Shown: positions 49,401 to 60,459, numbered from the stretch's first letter. The stretch: 64,000 nt of DNA from Onthophagus taurus (GCF_036711975.1 NC_091966.1:36153501-36217500), one strand, 5' to 3'. Numbers and translations: made by a program. The notes: generated from the sequence alone by a model not told the origin.

Positions 49401-52400
49401 TTTTAAAATGAATCTGTTGCGTTTGTAATTCGTAAGGTAATGAACAAAAGATTTCATGGTAATTTTGTACACATAGCGCGTCTTGAGATGAACTCAGTTT
49501 ATTTTTATGTTCTATTAAATTCAGATGGTTATCCAATGAATGTTGTAGTGTTTCCACACAGAATAAACAATGAACAGTTCTTGCAATTTTTTGAAAAACC
49601 GGATAAAACGCACCATTTATGTAAGTGTGGGGAACATCTTCAAATAATTCTTTAATTGTGTTAGGATCATAACCTTTATTTCTGGATCCTAAATAGGCAA
49701 GAAAACATAAAATTAAAAAAATTTACGAACATAGAATGGGATAGGTTAAGGGGCTTCGACCGCAACGACAAACGTATTTCCAATAATACCCGTTAACCGT
49801 TAGAAATATCAAAAAAAGTTTCAAACAAAAGTTGTTTAAAAATGGAAAATCTATGCTTCTTCTACGAGATATTTGATTAATTATTGTTAATTACCGAGAT
49901 TATTAAGAAGCATTTTTAAAAGGGCTTAGAAGAGGCATAGATAATTATTAAACGAACACTTTTTCTAAATAAAATTTTTTGATATTTCATAAAATAAAGG
50001 AGCAAAATGAGAAATTCCCACGCCGAAATATTGTAATAATTTCCTAATTTTTGTATTAGCCCCGCCCTCAAAGGATTGGTGGTGTGGCATACCAGTTTTT
50101 GCGAGATCGTGCGTAGTCTGTCTACCATTGAATCTTTTACGACTTCGTAGAAATACAAATTCATTCTTTAGGAATTAGCCGTAAAAGCACAAAATAATAT
50201 ATGAAATGAAATATAACTTACAATTTTTTAAAGTATATTGATCCGAATTCTTACGTTTCGTTTTAATAATTTAATTAAGATATGAATGTTTAATAAAAAT
50301 AAAAATTTTAAGTAAATTCAATAGTAGACTAAAAATTAAAAAAATACAGAATATAAATTAAATATATTATAATAAATAGTACTCCTATACAGCGTGCACA
50401 AATACAATAATTATTGAGTTAGATTTTTATTATTGATTAAAATTAATGAAATTTATTTGCATTACTTTTTAACATGAATTATTTTGATACAAATAATCAT
50501 CCAATGCACACGTTGTAATGTTCTTTCATGTTCTTCCTGAAGGCATATGAAGTATGTTACAACATTTTAACATTAGACTTTTCAGTTTTGAATCAACTGA
50601 AGATTGTCGCTATGTGTTGATTATTCACCAAACTATACCACACCTGAAGATTATGTATTTAGGAATCTACAATAATTGAATATGTTTATAAATTTTGTAA
50701 AACAAAAATAAATATAATCCTCAACGAAATCTTTTACTGTTCTAAATATTTAAGGAATACTTAAATAATTTGTCGCAATTAATAAGAAGTAGAATGAAAG
50801 TCCTATTTAATATAAAATCTTATTTATACAAATATGTATAAATAAGATAGTTGAAAGAAAGGTCGTATCTATTATTTATAGAAATATATGATTATAGAGT
50901 ATATTTATTTGTACCTCTATATTAATTAATCGTATAAATAAAATATTAAAAATTAAAATGGAGTATTTGATGGACTGTTTTGTGTGTCTATCTGTTTATT
51001 TATTATTTTATAACTATAACAAAATCGCCATGGGAAAATACATTATGTTGATATAACAATCCATGGTGATATAACATGATGTTTCTATATAAAAATAATT
51101 AGAGTGCATGATGCGCTACAATGATGTATATATTTCAAATTTTAGAAGCTCTCATGCATCATCAGGCTACAGCCTATGTTCTCTTTTTCAGACTTTTTAT
51201 TGATAAAGCTGCAATTATTGCTGCGCAAACTCCTTGAAGACATGATATCTTTGAGTTCTAGATCAAAAAGTGGACTACTTATTAAGTAGACAAATAAAAT
51301 TATCAAAAATTTTGTTCCTAGACCTAATATAAATACAATAAAATTGTACATACTTATTAAACTAAAATTAGAACTAAAACTAGAACTAACACTAGAAACT
51401 TTCGGGTTTTGCCGTGCGTCTTTTAATAAAAGGTTTGACGTTTCGGATGCCATGTTGCAACCTTCTTCAGAAACTGGTTCGAAGTCAGTTTTCTAGTGTT
51501 AGTTCTAGTTTTAGTTCTAATTTTAGTTTAATTCACACCGGCCGTGAAAGCCTTCATACTTATGTACATACTTATATTACAATATATAGTTTCTTTTCTA
51601 CTTCGATAAATAAATATCTTTAGAAAACATATCGTTTGTATATCATATCGGTTTTCTGGTTCACACTTATTCACCAAACCAACTCTCCATCAAACAGTTC
51701 CAATAAGAAAAAAAATTTTTAAATCATGTGACGTTTATATACATAAATTAAATTAAGTTCAAATAAAATTATTAATGTAACGTTATTAATACATTATTAC
51801 TATTTATTATACTATCTATATCTCCCGATTAGTATCATTTTATTATTTAAAAGAAATGGTAATGCGAAACTCATTCTTTTTTTTTGCTGAAATTTAATAT
51901 GTATTAGCTTTTAATTTGTTTCGTTTATTTATATTTAAAACTCTAATTGATATAGAAACAAATGGAATGCTTTTAAGTAAATTTTATTTGCGGGAATAAA
52001 AATACTTTTTAATAACTTTTTAAGTTCCTTTCTAAACATTAATGACGTTATATCTTCATATCGCGTTACCCAATAGAAATATAGAATGCAGTCGACACGT
52101 AGTTTTAGATACAGCCCACTCGACCGTCCTTCGAGCTTCCTCCCCTCACACGGCGATGCCCCTCGGAAACTTTAAGACCGTGATCGAAGCCCCTTAAGGT
52201 ATATTTAATATATGGTTAGATAATTTTTGTTTTAAAATCATTAATAAATTACCAATGAATGTATTCAAAGAAATTTATTTGATAATTTACCTCCGAACTT
52301 TAAATCTGAGGCAGATTTTAAATCAATTTTATCAGCTAAAATAATAATAATTAATAAAAATATAAAAGAAAAGTGAAATGCAAAATACTTTTTAAACTAT

Positions 52401-55400
52401 GAGAGAGATAACCTTTCAAATTAACCATCCCTTCTGGTGGCACAAATTGAGGTGTTGGCGTGGATGATTTAGAAGAACATCCTAAAACGTAAAAATTTTT
52501 ACTTTAAATTTTGTTCATTTTGTTATATTTATCAATTTCGTTAAATCTAACCTAACATTTATGAAAATTAATTAACCTTTGACTGGGCCCGCTCGATTTT
52601 ATAACACGAGCGGGCGCGTATCATAAATTTTATGACAACGTTCGTATTAATAAGTATTACGTTATTAAAATATTTAATATACTATATATTTCATATGTAT
52701 ATTAAACAATTGTTAAAAACATGAAATGAAATTAATGAAATGCATTCATTTTTGAAATCTAACAACATTACAGCATACAGGGATCCATTTTTTTGTTAAC
52801 TTTACTATTTAACTTGCAAAATGGCTGACTGTCTTCATTTGAAAAAAATTTCACCAATAGGTAAATATTGAAGGGCTTTTAAGTCGGTAACAGTGAGATT
52901 AAAGGAAAGTATGATCCAAATATTTCACTTCATAAAGTGCAGGTTTTTGTCTGGCTTATGTAAAAATAATTATTTCCCAAACACTGGAGAAAACAATACT
53001 ATTACTGGATTCTTGGATCCCGAGGAGGGTTTTTTCGTTGTTTCACATTTCGAGTGGAAAACCAATATGAGATATCTATGGGGACATAGCTGATGTTGTG
53101 GTGCAATTTGTGAACAATCCATGCGTTTAAAATCATTATTGCCAACAATACATTGAATAAAAATATCTTTTTGATTGAAATGGTTGTATTTATAATATAC
53201 AACCATTTCTTTGTCAATTGCTTTTTAACTCATTTTTAATAAATATTTATATAATTATCTTAACTTTTGTATTATTTAAATAGAATATGGTTAGTAAACT
53301 TCATTAAACATAACTGTTGATATCCATGTTGCAGTTCCGTTTAAATATTAAAATAATAAACAAATAAATACTGTATAACTTCTCATCTTGCAAAATTCAA
53401 TTTAATTTATTGACCATTCGGCTGAAGATGACTAAGTAAAACTAGTCGGTTCCGTTAAAATAAATTGAATTTTGCAAGATAAGAAGTTATATTTATTTGT
53501 TTATAATTTTAATATTCATTAAACATGGATAAAAAGTTCTTTAGAAAACTTAAATTTGTACTGAACATTTTTATATAGCAATTATGCGAGCGAAAATATA
53601 TTTTCTACCCGCAACTTCTAATCCTTGTAAGTTCTTTCAAAGTACTATTTAACGTACAAAGTGATCATTGTGCTAAATTGCATCAAAAAATACTATCGAA
53701 GAAATTAATTTTGAAGGTGATTACGGCAGCTAACTCCAGCCACCCCTAAATGTCGTATAGTCTGTTTTATAGCATAAATCTTATTTTGCAATTAATTTAC
53801 GATTTTCTTCAAAATAATGTTCAAAACTGTAAGTTTTAGCAAATTATTCTTAGAGAAAAGGGTTGTCTATTTTACCCCGTAATTACGGAGGGGATGGTCA
53901 GAAGCAAATGGGAAAGAACACGTAATTAATATTTTTAAACGTACTATTAGGGTACATAATGCCGACAAAATCGACAAGGTACTTTTTAAATTATTCCAAA
54001 AAAATCAGGGGTAGTTTACCCCCTGAAGCCCTCAGATATATGTGTGATATATCAATGGAAAGCTTTTTGAAAATGAATATCAGTTTACATTTACCACATT
54101 TCGATAGTTCACCCCAACTTTCAACCCTTATAACTCGCCCCAGGGGCTTTATAAGCACGTATAAAAAAATACTTATACCTTATTTTAGTCTATACTACCG
54201 CTGTACCAAATTGCAACGAAATCGGTGAGGGACAGTTCCGACACTTCCCTTGTATGTTGTATGTATGTATAAAAGAATTTAAAATTATCGTAGAAGTGAA
54301 AACACGTTCGTTCGAAAAATATTGAACCTTTGAATATTTCTATAATCTCACGAAAAAACCGAAAAGAATGAAATATTGAAAAGATGAAGAAAAAAAATTT
54401 CCAATCTGACAAAATTGTCATTACGGACCTGTATTTTTCAAAAACTATACCAACGAGCCGAAACCTTCATATACAGTACGTTTCAAAAGTAACGGATAAA
54501 TTCGATAAAATTATTATAAACAATTTATGAAAAAATCGCTGAAACAGATCTAAAGATTTAAACTTTTTGCAATTTTTTGGTGTATATTTTAAAATTTTTC
54601 CGCCATTTTTAAACGAGTTATGACGTCATCGAAGTTTTTTCGAATTTTGACGCTTGGAAATTTTAAATCAAAACAAATGGTTGCCATGGTGACGCACGGC
54701 TACTACTATTTTTTATATGAAATGAATGGGAAATAATGAAACTTTAAATTAATTTTTCTCGAAAATTTTCTTATGTAACCGATATTAATATTTATTGTAC
54801 ATTATTCAGAAATGGCCTGAAAAAAATCACCTGAAAAAAATGTTTCATGTACACTTCCCAAAATAAGAGAAATTGCTCAGTGTTCAATGTCCTCATCATT
54901 GTGGACCTTGTATTCGATGCTAAGAACGTGTTTAAACATCCATAGACAAAAATTGTCACATTGACAACTAGAAAAATTAATGACCCAATGTCACCAACTT
55001 GAACTGCTTCCATAAAATGTAACTAAAATCTCATTACAGCATCGGATGCTGTAAGGATGCATCGGATGCTCATTACAGCACTCGTTTGAGTACTGTTAGA
55101 GCTTTCGTTACCGTCGCAAATTACAAAAAGATTGTTTAAAACGTTGTGTAAAATTTCCGAAGGGAGTAATGATTTGGGGCTGTATGACAGCTTCAGAATT
55201 AGGATGTTTTGAATTTATTGATGGCACCGTGAACGCCGCAAAATATCAACAAATACTACAAAACAGCTTACTACCAAGTATCGTGAAGTTAAATGTTGGC
55301 GAAAATTACATATTTCAGCAGGATGGAGCGGCTTGTCATACGGCCAAAACTACAAAAAAGTGGTTTATCGATCAAAATATTAATGTCCTGTCTTGGCCTT

Positions 55401-58400
55401 CCAACAGTCCAGATCTGAATGTAATTGAAACAGTGTGACACAAAATGAAACAAACTTTGAGGAACAACCCACAACGGACATTGCCAGAACTTAAAGCCAA
55501 AATAAAGCAAATTTGGGATGGATTTACTCCTGAACAGTGTAGAACCTTAGTGAATTCAATGCCCAACCGAATTCAAGCGGTTATAAAATCTAAGGGTGAT
55601 GTTACTCCATATTAGAAATACAAATCGTGCCATGTCCCAATATTTAGTTGTTTTTCTAGTTTAATTAGATGTAATAGGATATGTATTTAGTTTTTTGTGT
55701 TGTTCATTAGATAAAATTGTTGTTAATTGTCTAATCAAATGATATTCATTTGAAAAATTTATTAAAGCAAAATAATCTGTATAAGTAATTGTTATTAATT
55801 ATACAGGGTGATTCACATAAGAATCGACACAGAGCAGGGACATGTAGAGGACAATAAATTAAGATGATTTAAAGTAACTTACCTCTATACTAAGTTGTAC
55901 ACCTGAGGAGTTATAGGACTTCAAAGTTGGCTCTTAAATTTTTAAAAAGTTCAATATCTTCGTAATAAATTAAGCTAGAAAAACCAAATTTGGTATACGT
56001 TATGAGTGTACCAAGAGCATTAATTGGTAGCAAATTGAACTCAATTGAGGCATTTCAAAGTGTTGATTAAGGGTGATGGTACCTTAAATTTTGACAGATC
56101 TTTTTAACCTGTTGACGGATTTTATACATTACTACTTCATTTCATGTGGAATTTCATTCTAAAACTTTTTTTACTCTTAAAAAAATAATAAAAAACTTAA
56201 ATAACTAAAGACACTTATTTCGTAATGTTACTTAAAATAAGCGAAAATTCAGTAGTCGGCTATGAAATTGTACGTCAAACTTGACAAATAGGTTATAAAA
56301 TTTTTTGACAACAAGGTTTTATAACCTATTTGTCAAGTTTGACGTACAATTTCACAGCCGACTACTGAATTTTCGATGATTTTAAGTAGCATTAACGAAA
56401 TACGCGTCTTTAGTTATTTGAGTTTTCTATGAAAACGACAATGTTTTTTAAAAAATAATAAGAGTAAAAAAAGTTTTAGAATTAAATTCCACATGAAATG
56501 AGGTAATAATGTGTTAAATCCACCAAAAGGTTAAAAAAATCTGTCAAAATTTAGGAGACCATCAGCCTTAACCAACCCTTTGAAATGCCATAATTGGTTT
56601 CAATTTGCTACCAATTAATACCTTCAGTACACTCATAACGTATACCAAATTTGGTATTTCTAGCTTAATGTATTACGAAGAATTTAATGATTTAAAAATT
56701 TAAGACCCAACTTTGAAGGCCTATAACTCCTCAGGGGTACAATTTAGTATAGAGATAAATTGCGTTAAATCATCTTAATTTATTGTCCTCTACATGTCCC
56801 TGCTCTGTGTCGGTTCTTATGTGAATCACCCTGTATATAAATTTTATTTTGTCCTAATGTATAGTTGTTAGGGCTCGTATACACCAAAAAATTGCAAAAA
56901 ATTTAAATCTTTAGACCCGTTTCAGCGATATTTTCATAAATTGTTTATAATAATTTTATCGAATTTATCCGTTACTTTTGAAACGCACTCGAAATATACT
57001 CAAAAATACATCCCATAATATAAATACGCTCTTATAAGTCAGCAATTAATGTGTAAATTGCTTGCCTTTTATACCTTTTTTTGCCATAAAGACAACAATA
57101 TTTTTTTAATTTTTTTTATCATGTTCAAAATGAATCCTCATGATCCTTTCAATCCTTTCAAATGCATAATATAAGGCGATATATTATAAAAACGAAAATT
57201 GTTATAAATTTTATAACAGCGCGCCCGCTGGAAGGTTAATATGATTCAAGTAAATTTTTAACAATTAAAAATATACCTTCATGTTTCTTAATGTTCATCA
57301 TATCACCTCCAGATATATCATCAACCTTCAGAGTTGTAGGAGGTACCCGAACATGTTGAACTAAACAAAAACACAAATTAACCTTACCAGTTAAAACGCA
57401 TTTTAAAATACTTTACATTTGTCTCCTTTTAAATGTCGCGTTTTAATATGATGTAATAAAGCGGGACCATCAAAAGTAACACATCCACTACACAGAACAC
57501 AACGTATATCAGTAGCTCGTTTCCTAAAGAATATTTTGTCATTTTGAAATCGATCAGGTAAAGTTTTAAAAATGTCGTGGTATAAAGCTAAGGTGGATAT
57601 ATTAAATTTGTTTGTTGCTGATTTAAAATGTTCAGGTTGAATTAAATGTTCCATAATGGTTCTTCTAAGTGTGACGTGGCATGTGAGACAATATAAAGTG
57701 GAATCATGACAAACTTGGATTATTGGGTAGTTGGTTTCTTCCACTATTACACTTGGAATGTTAACATTGCTACTGTTATCTTCACAATATTCCAATGATT
57801 TTCCAATTAAATCAACTGTAAAGCAAGATTATTTAAATAATGCAATGAATTCTAAAAAAAAATCTTACTTAAATCGTTAGGTTTTACTGATTTCAGATTA
57901 TTGCAATGGTCAATATTTTTCATATGTGTTATAATTTCTGCTGGATCAAGGTTTACAAGATGTTTACATAATAAACATAAGATACTATTTTCACGAAAAT
58001 GATAATAAACCACTTGGACTTGTTTAGAAACCTCGAAAGAACTAAAAATTTGGTGGTATTTTTTTATTGTTTCTGTCAGTATATAAGAACTTTGATAAAA
58101 TAGATGCATATCACTTTCGCAATGACCCCAGAAGTCTTCACTAACCATGCTAGAACAAATCATACACACACATTTGTTTTTATCTGACTGAATACGTTGC
58201 ATAACTGGATAATTAATCCCATCTATATTCAAATAAGGTACATCAAAAAAAATACTTGTTTTTACTCTATGAGCATATCCAACTTCATTGATTGGTTTTG
58301 CAATGTTTTGACTTCTCTTAACCTTTGGTTGATTACATGGATTTGGATGTAAAAGCACATCATCATACTTTATACATTTCTCACATTGTTTACATTTCAT

Positions 58401-59151
58401 ATTTTTCTCATTGATATAAGAAAACAATAATTGAATATCTTGTTTTGATGAATGTTGTTGAATCCAAAAGTCATGATATTTCGATAAGTTATCACAATGC
58501 AATTGTAGTTGTTCCATATGAAATAAACTGCAAATGTGGTCAAACAAAGCCCCAACTTTTGTTTGAGATACAAAATAATTGCAAACCATGCATTCTATTA
58601 TATTATCTTCTCTTAAACGAACAGAAAATGTATTATAACCTTCAATTCCATGGACGACATCTAAAATATGTGCCGGATACAGTCTTAATTTCACAAACTC
58701 GTTATACTCTTTCTTTAAAAAGAGGTGGAATGGTTTATTAACATCTAAAACATAATTAAATTAATCAACATGTTAATTAAATGTTTAATTATTTGAAGTT
58801 TATACCACAAATATGTACTGCCACAAGACTCGTGCTCCAAAGAAGTGAAAATGGTAATTCACCTATATTCTCTTTTATGTCCATAAAATTTATACAATTT
58901 TGTATCTTTTGTAAATGCGGTATAACCTGTTCTAAATTTATTTTCAACAAATCAACATCTTCTTTCTTTAAAGACAGTATATTTCTTTCATAATTAATCA
59001 ATGTAGTAAGTAATTCTTCTCCGATTTTGAAAATGTTTTTAAACACAGGGTTATTAGATATTTCATCACATATTAATTCGATTTGTAAGGAGGAATCACT
59101 CGTTTCAATTGTAACTTTGGAAGGTGGCTTTTTACTTTTTCTCTTAGGCAT
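35822..59151 (-). CDS. Multi-module zinc-finger nucleotidyltransferase (TUTase/PAP-like)
   Basis: Model of 23 exons (7221 nt, 2406 codons): 59151-58806, 58744-57869, 57815-57417, 57360-57277, 52481-52413, 52335-52291, 49688-49251, 49200-49111, 49059-48634, 46282-46196, 46028-45966, 45909-45778, 45722-45591, 45537-45406, 45342-45211, 45155-45021, 42750-42664, 42610-42182, 42121-41378, 38373-37933, 37864-37466, 37413-36474 and 36416-35822. All joins but the last are phase 1. Exons 2, 3, 7, 9, 18, 19, 20 and 21 carry repeats of a ~110-residue module: a Y-P-V/I-hydrophobic lead, C-x2-C with two later His (zinc finger 1), a helix with YH.IF or similar, then a second C-x2-C ... H-x4-5-H finger (CLICNEDLL, CLLCTLSL, CRLCQHAS, CVLCSGCV, CILCQDEE). 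Exon 22 adds C2H2-type fingers (CTACKKLF, CEICMRKA) and a polymerase-beta-type nucleotidyltransferase core: PFGSRVTGLG with SDLDVFID (Asp pair near residues 2128 and 2130) and GIDCDISF (third Asp). Exon 23 is the PAP-associated domain with MCVQDPFDLSHNV. All catalytic residues are present. Family role: addition of U or A to RNA 3' ends. Small linker exons (4-6, 8, 10, 11, 17) rest on splice signals and frame only. It could be two genes, but no internal start or stop suggests that. Confidence 0.78.
38911..38962 (+). ncRNA. Hammerhead-ribozyme-like motif, type I minimal
   Basis: CTCTTTATT (38911-38919) pairs perfectly with AATAAAGAG (38954-38962) as stem I. Between them lie the core CTGAAGA (38920-38926), stem II GCCTG/CAGGC with a 6-nt loop, core GAAA (38944-38947), and a two-pair stem III AC-AT-GT followed by A at the expected cleavage site. 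One extra T sits between CTGAAGA and stem II. Minimal type I hammerheads with very short stem III are known from Penelope-like and other retroelements. It lies in an intron of the TUTase gene, on the opposite strand. Confidence 0.6.
39423..40128. mobile_element. Foldback element with ~170-bp arms
   Basis: ACAGGGTCAGTCAAAAAGTT (39426) pairs with AACTTTTTGACTGACCTGTA on the right. Arms also share AATATGGAATAATATA, TTCGAGATGAACCGAAATAT-like and CATGAATTTTGTTTAGAATT blocks. A second palindromic element is nested at its centre. Confidence 0.8.
39601..39837. mobile_element. Uninterrupted 237-bp copy of the 20.6-kb palindromic element
   Basis: The ends AATAGACAACC...CCTAAGCCTTGACGTCA and the complement of TGACGTCAGACTTAGGTAGTC match the outer arms of the composite element at 20627-22078. 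It shows the element's original size. Confidence 0.8.
40870..41365 (+). mobile_element. LINE 3' end remnant
   Basis: Around 41190-41260 the frames read CKLCGDG and HHLLVEYDDLRHKEAGERG, resembling the terminal C-x2-C...H zinc knuckle of LINE polyproteins (CKLCG..EET..HLL.EC..L). It ends in a (ATT)n run at 41361-41372, a common LINE tail type. Upstream sequence (40270-40870) is purine-rich and may belong to the same copy but cannot be read. Confidence 0.45.
43690..44640 (+). pseudogene. hAT-family transposase remnant
   Basis: 44127-44200 reads DMLPYSIVESSASRRF and NANYKYS; 44249-44400 reads VIDLIEQCDWLSCTTDVW and SLKSRFI; 44510-44600 reads AIEVRWNSTYLMLQRLVEDK. These are the ordered hAT blocks (D..P...VE...F, ...W..TTD.W, RWNST..ML.RL). 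Frameshifts and stops break it. It lies in an intron of the TUTase gene, antisense to it. Confidence 0.75.
45021..45909 (-). repeat. Five tandemly duplicated 132-135 nt coding exons
   Basis: Exons 45909-45778, 45722-45591, 45537-45406, 45342-45211 (132 nt each) and 45155-45021 (135 nt). All are phase 1 on both sides, so each adds 44-45 residues without changing frame. Shared motif: ADHFP...ENIYGTYKT..Y and LKKRKLLVKNIA. The middle three are nearly identical, including their short introns; the outer two are diverged. They lie in the middle of the zinc-finger TUTase gene. Confidence 0.85.
46871..47209. mobile_element. Foldback element
   Basis: The left end ACAGAGTGATTCTCCACCTA is imperfectly mirrored by TAGGTTGGGAATCACCTGT at the right. 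Non-coding. Confidence 0.6.
47840..48440 (+). mobile_element. LINE RNase H and C-terminal fragment
   Basis: Around 47885-47975 the frame gives SQAALRAL and VKTVSTLVNICKRTL, and 48005-48055 gives VPGHSWVAGKEVADEIAREG, the conserved D/S-Q-A-A-L and W.PGH.G..GNE.AD.LAR motifs of LINE RNase H domains. The following frame contains SSIKVLMGIFSGHCRLNTHL and a CRLC...EHVLCH.P knuckle. Frameshifted; located in a TUTase-gene intron. Confidence 0.75.
51365..51535. repeat. Inverted repeat around a hammerhead-like core
   Basis: AACTAAAATTAGAACTAAAA and CTAGAACTAACACTAGAAA on the left are mirrored by TTTCTAGTGTTAGTTCTAGT and TTAGTTCTAATTTTAGTT on the right. A related AAAACTAGAACTAACAC block lies at 21585-21605 beside another hammerhead-like segment. 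Confidence 0.75.
51433..51475 (-). ncRNA. Hammerhead-ribozyme-like motif, minimal stem III
   Basis: On the minus strand: CTGAAGA (51470-51464), stem II GGTTGC/GCATCC with a six-nt loop and one U-U mismatch, GAAA (51444-51441), then C-G-T-C, so stem III would be the self-complementary AC/GU with no loop and cleavage after GUC. GTTT before CTGAAGA pairs with AAAC after the cleavage site as stem I. Such stem III would need dimerisation for activity, as in known minimal hammerheads. One extra A precedes stem II. Confidence 0.5.
52198..52290. other. Intron flank of TUTase exon 6
   Basis: Short A+T-rich intron segment; nothing else seen. Confidence 0.3.
52482..54473. other. Part of the large TUTase intron 4 without an identified gene
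   Basis: The open frame at 52893-53093 (plus) lacks any recognised motif. A palindromic element lies at 53341-53520. The rest shows no clear feature, although imperfect repeats suggest old transposon sequence. Confidence 0.35.
53341..53520. mobile_element. Palindromic element with hammerhead-like centre
   Basis: AAATATTAAAATAATAAACA and AACTTCTCATCTTGCAAAAT on the left are mirrored by ATTTTGCAAGATAAGAAGTT and AATATT on the right. The centre reads CTGAAGATGACTA...TAGTC, but the GAAA core is not conserved. Confidence 0.65.
55150..55615 (+). pseudogene. Tc1-type transposase, C-terminal half, broken
   Basis: KFPKGVMIWGCMTASELG, QQDGAACHTAKTTKKWF and WPSNSPDLNVIET are the second and third catalytic blocks; the spacing from Asp to Glu is 34 residues (DD34E). 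A TGA replaces the Trp expected right after IETV (55436-55438). The tail MPNRIQAVIKSKG follows in the same frame. The N-terminal DNA-binding half and first Asp are missing. Confidence 0.85.
55801..56836. mobile_element. 1-kb foldback element nested in the Tc1-like transposon
   Basis: ACAGGGTGATTCACATAAGA at the left is mirrored by TCTTATGTGAATCACCCTGT-type sequence at the right, and the two arms pair almost to the centre (about 56300). Non-coding. Confidence 0.85.
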
Positions 59152-59788
59152 TTTTTAAAATGTAGCGGATCAATCCTTTTAATAATAATGTTGCAATATT
59201 AATAACTAAACTGATAAGGTTTGAACCAAAAAATAACTCATAACCTTACACGCTCATTATCAGCTGCTGACACCACGTGATGTTTACCTGTTTCAAAGTG
59301 GAGAGAAATGTTTACGATACATTTACAGTACCGTATTACTCACGCAGCTGTCTTTTGTACTGATTTGAGCGTTTTTAAACTTCAACAATGAGAATTTCTT
59401 GAAATATTTGTGTTGGATATCTTAAAATACGTTAGGTTACAAATTTGCTGCCAACTGTTAAAAAAATTTTTTGCAAAACATTACCAACATTAAAAAAGTA
59501 ATTTTTTTAAATTTTAAATTAATGAAAAACTATTTCTTAAAGAAAACATATTTATTTAAAATACATTTATACAATAGCAAAAAGAATGAAATAAAACTGG
59601 GAATTAATACCAAAAGTAAACTTAATAATTAATACTGAATAATTTTTATGATGTAAAACAACAACGTTAAATAAACTTTATATTAGACTTATTAGTCTTA
59701 TTTATTAGACTTTATGCAGGATGCATAGTATCACATTCTTGATTTAGGCGTAACAAGAATTTCAAACTGATTTGTTTTAATAACAAAC
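59152..59788. promoter_or_regulatory. Region between TUTase start and REV3L stop
   Basis: About 640 bp separate the two same-strand genes; it should hold the TUTase promoter and the REV3L 3' UTR. The 59250-59345 part is less A+T-rich than its surroundings. No specific element is identified. Confidence 0.35.
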
Positions 59789-60459
59789 TTAAAATTCTAA
59801 ATTTGGTAACATTAATAACATTTGCCTGATAAAACCTGATTGTTGCAAGTCACGATTAGTTTGAATTCGTCTGTAATATACGGGACAGTCTAATGATACA
59901 CAACAAATCTCGTCTTGCCTGCCACAACATGATTGACAAATCTAAAAATACAAAAAAAATCACAAAAAAATGAGTTAGGTTAGCTTTTTTTACCTGTAGA
60001 GTATTAAAAAAATGTTGTTCCCACAACCGAACCTTTTCATGAAGCAGCAATCCACTTTGTTGCGGATTACATTTACACTTTTCACACAAACCATCTTGAG
60101 TTAAAGCCCCACATACGGCACAATCCAAAGTCGAAAAAAACTGTGTTATTGTATTCTTTTTTGGCTTATTTTTACCTGGAGATGTGGAGGTTGGGAGGTA
60201 TTGGTGTTGTTTTCTTGGCATTTCGTTAAACCACTGATTCAAATCGGCTCCAATTAGTAAGAAACATCGGTTTAATGGGGGAATTATTGCTTTTGTTATA
60301 TAATATAAAGCGTTTATTCGAATTGATGAATCGTTTAGTAGATCCCTTGGACTTTTTACTAATTTTATTAGTGGTTGTCCTGGTGGACCGTTTATTATTA
60401 CATATGGTACTCTTTCACCTTTACGCGGTTCATTTCTTTTATCTATAGATGTCCATTTT
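59789..60459 (-). CDS. REV3L: REV3L, DNA polymerase zeta catalytic subunit, C-terminal exons
   Basis: Two final exons on the minus strand: 60459-59994 and 59941-59789. The conserved thumb/C-terminal sequence is clear: EPRKGERVPYVIINGPPG, LYYITKAIIPPLNRCF, LNQWFNEMPR. Then follow the two cysteine clusters of B-family polymerases: CAVCGALTQDGLCEKC (zinc-binding CysA) and CQSCC...CCVSLDC (CysB, which holds an iron-sulfur cluster and binds accessory subunits). DL..SGFIRQML near the end matches the family terminus. The 5' part, including the polymerase active site, is not in the window: the upstream intron must extend beyond 64000. Role: translesion DNA synthesis. Confidence 0.92.

Larger units (their letters stand above)
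49750..52193. mobile_element. Possible TTAA-flanked element with 10-bp inverted ends
   Basis: GGGGCTTCGA (49750) and TCGAAGCCCC (52184-52193) form inverted ends, and both are directly bordered by TTAA (49746-49749 and 52194-52197), as in piggyBac-type insertion. No transposase is recognisable inside; the interior is A+T-rich and includes a foldback/hammerhead-like segment at 51.37-51.54 kb. Confidence 0.5.
54474..56990 (+). mobile_element. Tc1-like transposon with nested foldback element
   Basis: Ends: CGTTTCAAAAGTAACGGATA at 54479 and the complement TATCCGTTACTTTTGAAACG-type sequence at 56966-56985. The inverted arms extend about 120 bp (AATTTATGAAAAAATCGCTG, GATTTAAACTTTTTGCAATT). It carries the 3' half of a transposase (55150-55615) and a 1-kb foldback insertion (55801-56836). 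It lies in TUTase intron 4. Confidence 0.8.

Noticed and set aside
53420-53470. Third good hammerhead ribozyme at the centre of a palindromic element
   Set aside because: CTGAAGA and a GACTA/TAGTC stem are present, but the GAAA core is replaced by GGTTCC, so activity is not expected.
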